A DNA stretch of 64,000 bases from UBA9676 sp963730065 (GTDB lineage Bacteria > Actinomycetota > Actinomycetes > Streptosporangiales > Streptosporangiaceae), in the NCBI GenBank assembly GCA_963730065.1, contig CAVSQL010000007.1, positions 62,001 through 126,000 of the forward strand, written 5' to 3'. Positions 61,720 through 64,000 of this stretch are shown piece after piece. Position numbers and translations under genes: made by a program. The notes under the pieces were generated by a model. The model was not told the DNA's origin, searched no databases, and saw only the letters and a list, made by a program, of their open reading frames with translations. How positions within the stretch are numbered: the first letter of the stretch is position 1; each line of letters begins with the position of its first letter.

Positions 61720-63441
61720 ATGCGCTGGTCACAGATGCACATCCCGACCCTGCGGGAGGACCCGGCGGACGCCACAGTGCCGAGCCACCGGCTGCTGGTC
61801 CGCGCGGGGTACATCCGGCAGCTGACGGCGGGGCACTACTCGCTGCTGCCGCTCGCGGTGCGGGTGCGGGCCAAGGTCATCGGGATCATCCGAGAGGAGA
61901 TGAACCGGATCGGGGCACAGGAACTGCTGCTGCCCACCATGCACCCGGCGGAGATCTGGCAGCGCAGCGGCCGCTGGGACACGATGGAAGACGTCATGTT
62001 CCGGCTCACCGATCACAAGGGGGCCGTGAACGTCCTCGCCGTGACGCACGAGGAGATCTTCGCGCTGCTGGCCGAGGAGCTGAACTCCTACAAGCAGCTT
62101 CCCCAGGCCTGGTACCAGTTCCAGACCAAGTTCCGCGACGAGCCGCGGCCACGGGCGGGCCTGCTGCGGGTCCGGGAGTTCACCATGAAGGACTCCTACA
62201 GCTTCGACCTCGAACCGGCCGGGCTGGACGTCTCCTTCGACCGTCACCGCGCGGCGTACCTGCGGATGTTTGAACGGCTCGGCATCCCGGTGATCCCGGT
62301 GGAGGCGTCCAGCGGCGCCATGGGCGGCCGGGACTCGACCGAGTTCATGTGCCCGTCGGAGGCCGGCGAGGACATGGTCGCTTACTGCCCGGCCTGCAAC
62401 TACGCCGCCAACGTGGAAAAGGCCACCTCAGCCCTGGCGGAGATCACCGACGGCCCGGGTCTGCCCGCGCCGGAGCGTTTCGACACCCCCGGCGTGCGGA
62501 CCATCGAGGACCTGGCGACCGGGTACGACGCGCCCGCCGACCGGCAGATCAAGACCCTTGTCTACCTGCTGGACGGCAAGCTCACCCTGGTGCTGATGCG
62601 TGGGGACCACGCGCTCAACGAGCAGAAGCTGGCCGACGCGACCGGGGCGGCGGCGCTGCGCCCGGCGCAGCCCGAGGAGATCCGCGACGCGCTGGGGGCG
62701 CTGCCCGGCAGCCTGGGCGCGGTAGGCGTGACGAACCTCCCGGTGATCGCGGACGAGGCCCTGCGCGGCCGCCGCGACATGGTCACCGGGGCCAACATCG
62801 ACGATGTCCACCTGCGCGGGGTGGACGTCGGCCGGGACATCACCGTGGGCACCTGGGCCGATCTGCGCGAGGTCGCCGCCGGGGAGCCCTGCCCGCGGTG
62901 CGGGCAGCCGCTGGAGCTGGTGCCCGCAATCGAGGTGGGGCACATCTTCAAGCTCGGCCACAAGTTCACCACAACGTTCGGTATCACGGTGCTCGACGCC
63001 GACGGCCAGCGCGTCCACCCCGTGATGGGCTGCTACGGGATCGGCGTGGAGCGGGCGATGGCTGCCGTCGTGGAATGCCACCACGACGATCGCGGCATCG
63101 TGTGGCCGGTTGCGGTGGCCCCGTTCAGCGTCGTGGTGACCGTGGCCCAGTCCGAGGACCCCCAATCGGCCGGGGTGGGTGAGTCGCTGTACGACGAGCT
63201 CACTGCCGCCGGGATCGAGGCCATCATCGACGACCGGGCCGAGCGGGCCGGGGTGAAGTTCCGCGACGCCGAGCTCACCGGGATCCCCTTGCGGGTCACC
63301 GTGGGCAAGCGCGGCCTGGCGGAGGGCGTGGTCGAGGTCACGCCGCGGGCCACCGGCGAGACCACCAGGGTTCCCCCCGGCGAGGTTGTCCCGCACGTCC
63401 GCGACATCCTCGCGGCCGCCCGCGAGCCGGCTGGCGCATAA
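61720..63441 (+). CDS. proS: Prolyl-tRNA synthetase, bacterial type
   Basis: About 573 aa. The enzyme charges tRNA-Pro in the cytosol. Class II motifs are visible: motif 1 region LLVRAGYIRQLTAGHYSLLP, motif 2 KFRDEPRPRAGLLRVREFTM then KDSYSFDL, and motif 3 HPVMGCYGIGVERAMAAVVE. The insertion (INS) editing domain lies at about residues 225-385 (KTLVYLLDGKLTLVLMRGDH). The C-terminal anticodon domain has VAPFSVVVTVAQSED and VTVGKRGLAEGVVEVTPR. A Cys pair in CPRCGQPLEL just before GHIFKLGHKFTTTFG is typical. The ATG at 61720 gives the family start RWSQMHIPTLREDPADATVP; the frame is open upstream over the MFS gene but is not coding there. Confidence 0.96.
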   Translation: MRWSQMHIPTLREDPADATVPSHRLLVRAGYIRQLTAGHYSLLPLAVRVRAKVIGIIREEMNRIGAQELLLPTMHPAEIWQRSGRWDTMEDVMFRLTDHKGAVNVLAVTHEEIFALLAEELNSYKQLPQAWYQFQTKFRDEPRPRAGLLRVREFTMKDSYSFDLEPAGLDVSFDRHRAAYLRMFERLGIPVIPVEASSGAMGGRDSTEFMCPSEAGEDMVAYCPACNYAANVEKATSALAEITDGPGLPAPERFDTPGVRTIEDLATGYDAPADRQIKTLVYLLDGKLTLVLMRGDHALNEQKLADATGAAALRPAQPEEIRDALGALPGSLGAVGVTNLPVIADEALRGRRDMVTGANIDDVHLRGVDVGRDITVGTWADLREVAAGEPCPRCGQPLELVPAIEVGHIFKLGHKFTTTFGITVLDADGQRVHPVMGCYGIGVERAMAAVVECHHDDRGIVWPVAVAPFSVVVTVAQSEDPQSAGVGESLYDELTAAGIEAIIDDRAERAGVKFRDAELTGIPLRVTVGKRGLAEGVVEVTPRATGETTRVPPGEVVPHVRDILAAAREPAGA

Positions 63442-64000
63442 GAAGCAGCCGTCCGCCTGACCGGTGTGGTCCGGCTGGCGGTTGTGGCCCGATCGCCAGG
63501 CGAGGTCCCACGGCCGGGTACGGTCCCGCTGCGCGGTGCGGTCGGGCTGCGCGGTGCGGTCGGGCTGCGCGGTGCGGTCGGGCTGCGCGGTGCGGTCGGG
63601 CTGCGCGGTGCGGTCGGGCTGCGCGGTGTGGTCGGGCTGCGGCGTCGGCCCGGTGTGGTCGGGCAGCGGCGCGGCCCCGGCGCGATCCGGCTGCTGGGCC
63701 GTCCCGGTGCGGTCCAGCTGCGGCGCGGCCCCGGTGCGGTCCGGCTGGCCGGCGCGCTGTGGCTGCTGGATCGGCCCGGTACGGCCTGCCCGCCCTGCCT
63801 GGCCGATCCCGGCGGCCTGGCCGGCCCGGTCGCCCGTACCGTCCTGGGCTGCCCGGCGCTGGCCACTGGCCAGGCTGCTCACCGTGGTGACGAGCAGCAC
63901 CCCGCCGATGACCAGCAGGGACACCCCCGCGCTCACGTGCGGCACCGGCACCGGCCCGAGATGGTCGATGCCGTACGCCAGCAGCGCCTCGCTGATGAGC
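63442..64000 (-). CDS. Partial membrane protein with hexapeptide-repeat tail (edge of window)
   Basis: Read leftward from the window edge, the frame gives LLAYGIDHLGPVPVPHV, then a membrane helix VSLLVIGGVLLVTTVSSLA, then about 160 low-complexity residues with RTGPIQQPQRAGQPDRTGA-type units and five TAQPDR hexapeptides. The helix looks real and suggests the C-terminal part of an envelope protein entering from the right. No stop codon is met before proS; the frame stays open 1 kb into proS antisense, so the true end has probably been lost by a frameshift or repeat expansion. Family not recognised. It could also be non-coding. Confidence 0.35.
63531..63638. repeat. 18-bp tandem repeats downstream of proS
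   Basis: Five identical copies of GCGCGGTGCGGTCGGGCT run from 63531 to 63620, followed by a sixth with one change (63621-63638) and degenerate copies up to about 63730. On the minus strand they encode TAQPDR repeats. Perfect identity of five copies suggests recent slippage or unequal crossing-over. Confidence 0.9.

Overview
The window is 64 kb of very GC-rich DNA (third codon positions almost all G or C, many GTG starts, many start/stop overlaps of the GTGA type, several probable leaderless transcripts). Gene content is that of a filamentous actinomycete: MtrA-MtrB-LpqB, AdnA-AdnB, F420-type enzymes, a mycosin-like protease, MoeZ, an alkyltransferase-like protein, an HGxxPAAW-type small membrane protein, and two DUF574-type methyltransferases in tandem. 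Streptosporangiales or a near relative is the best guess from content alone; no rRNA or tRNA gene was recognised that could settle it.

Layout. 0-1 kb: end of a cation-efflux transporter, a GNAT acetyltransferase lacking its N-terminal half, and a frameshifted MerR regulator. 0.9-3.7 kb: ahcY followed 3 nt later by a divergent S-adenosylhomocysteinase-like paralogue. 3.7-13.2 kb: membrane-protein block (UPF0104 flippase-like protein, RDD protein, SpoIIM-like protein, then a translationally coupled leftward operon of a GDPD-membrane-domain protein, DUF4129, DUF4350, MoxR ATPase and DUF58). 13.4-26.5 kb: a conserved actinobacterial core, mtnA (frameshifted here), mtrA, mtrB, lpqB, hpf/raiA, a NarL-type response regulator, a YcaQ/AlkX-type protein and secA. 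A strongly structured untranslated region precedes hpf and is a candidate raiA-type RNA. 26.5-34 kb: Rv3235-like protein, moeZ, a membrane protein coupled to a mycosin-like protease and an ATL protein, an unassigned ATP-grasp-like protein, and an ArsR-SRPBCC pair. 34-44.6 kb: adnA-adnB (double-strand-break resection), a methyltransferase, an M20 peptidase and nudC. 44.7-53.6 kb: accessory enzymes (VOC protein, divergent F420-type oxidoreductases, PHP hydrolase, MATE exporter, two DUF574 methyltransferases, MalY-type aminotransferase, DinB protein, a 35-aa protein). 53.8-64 kb: GCS2-family ligase, two DUF3048 paralogues separated by a stand-alone tnpB, a PIG-L deacetylase, an MFS exporter, proS, and the edge of an unassigned repeat-tailed membrane protein.

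Themes. Methionine-cycle functions recur (ahcY, its paralogue, mtnA, several SAM-dependent methyltransferases). Envelope sensing and secretion are clustered (MtrAB-LpqB, SecA, mycosin, SpoIIM/RDD/MoxR block). Many proteins carry Gly/Pro/Ala-rich tandem-repeat tails, and short non-coding tandem repeats lie between mtrA and mtrB, upstream of the MFS gene and beyond proS. The least explained items are the hpf leader RNA, the mtrA-mtrB repeat array, the tnpB and its possible guide RNA, the Lys-to-Arg homocysteinase paralogue and the ATP-grasp-like protein.
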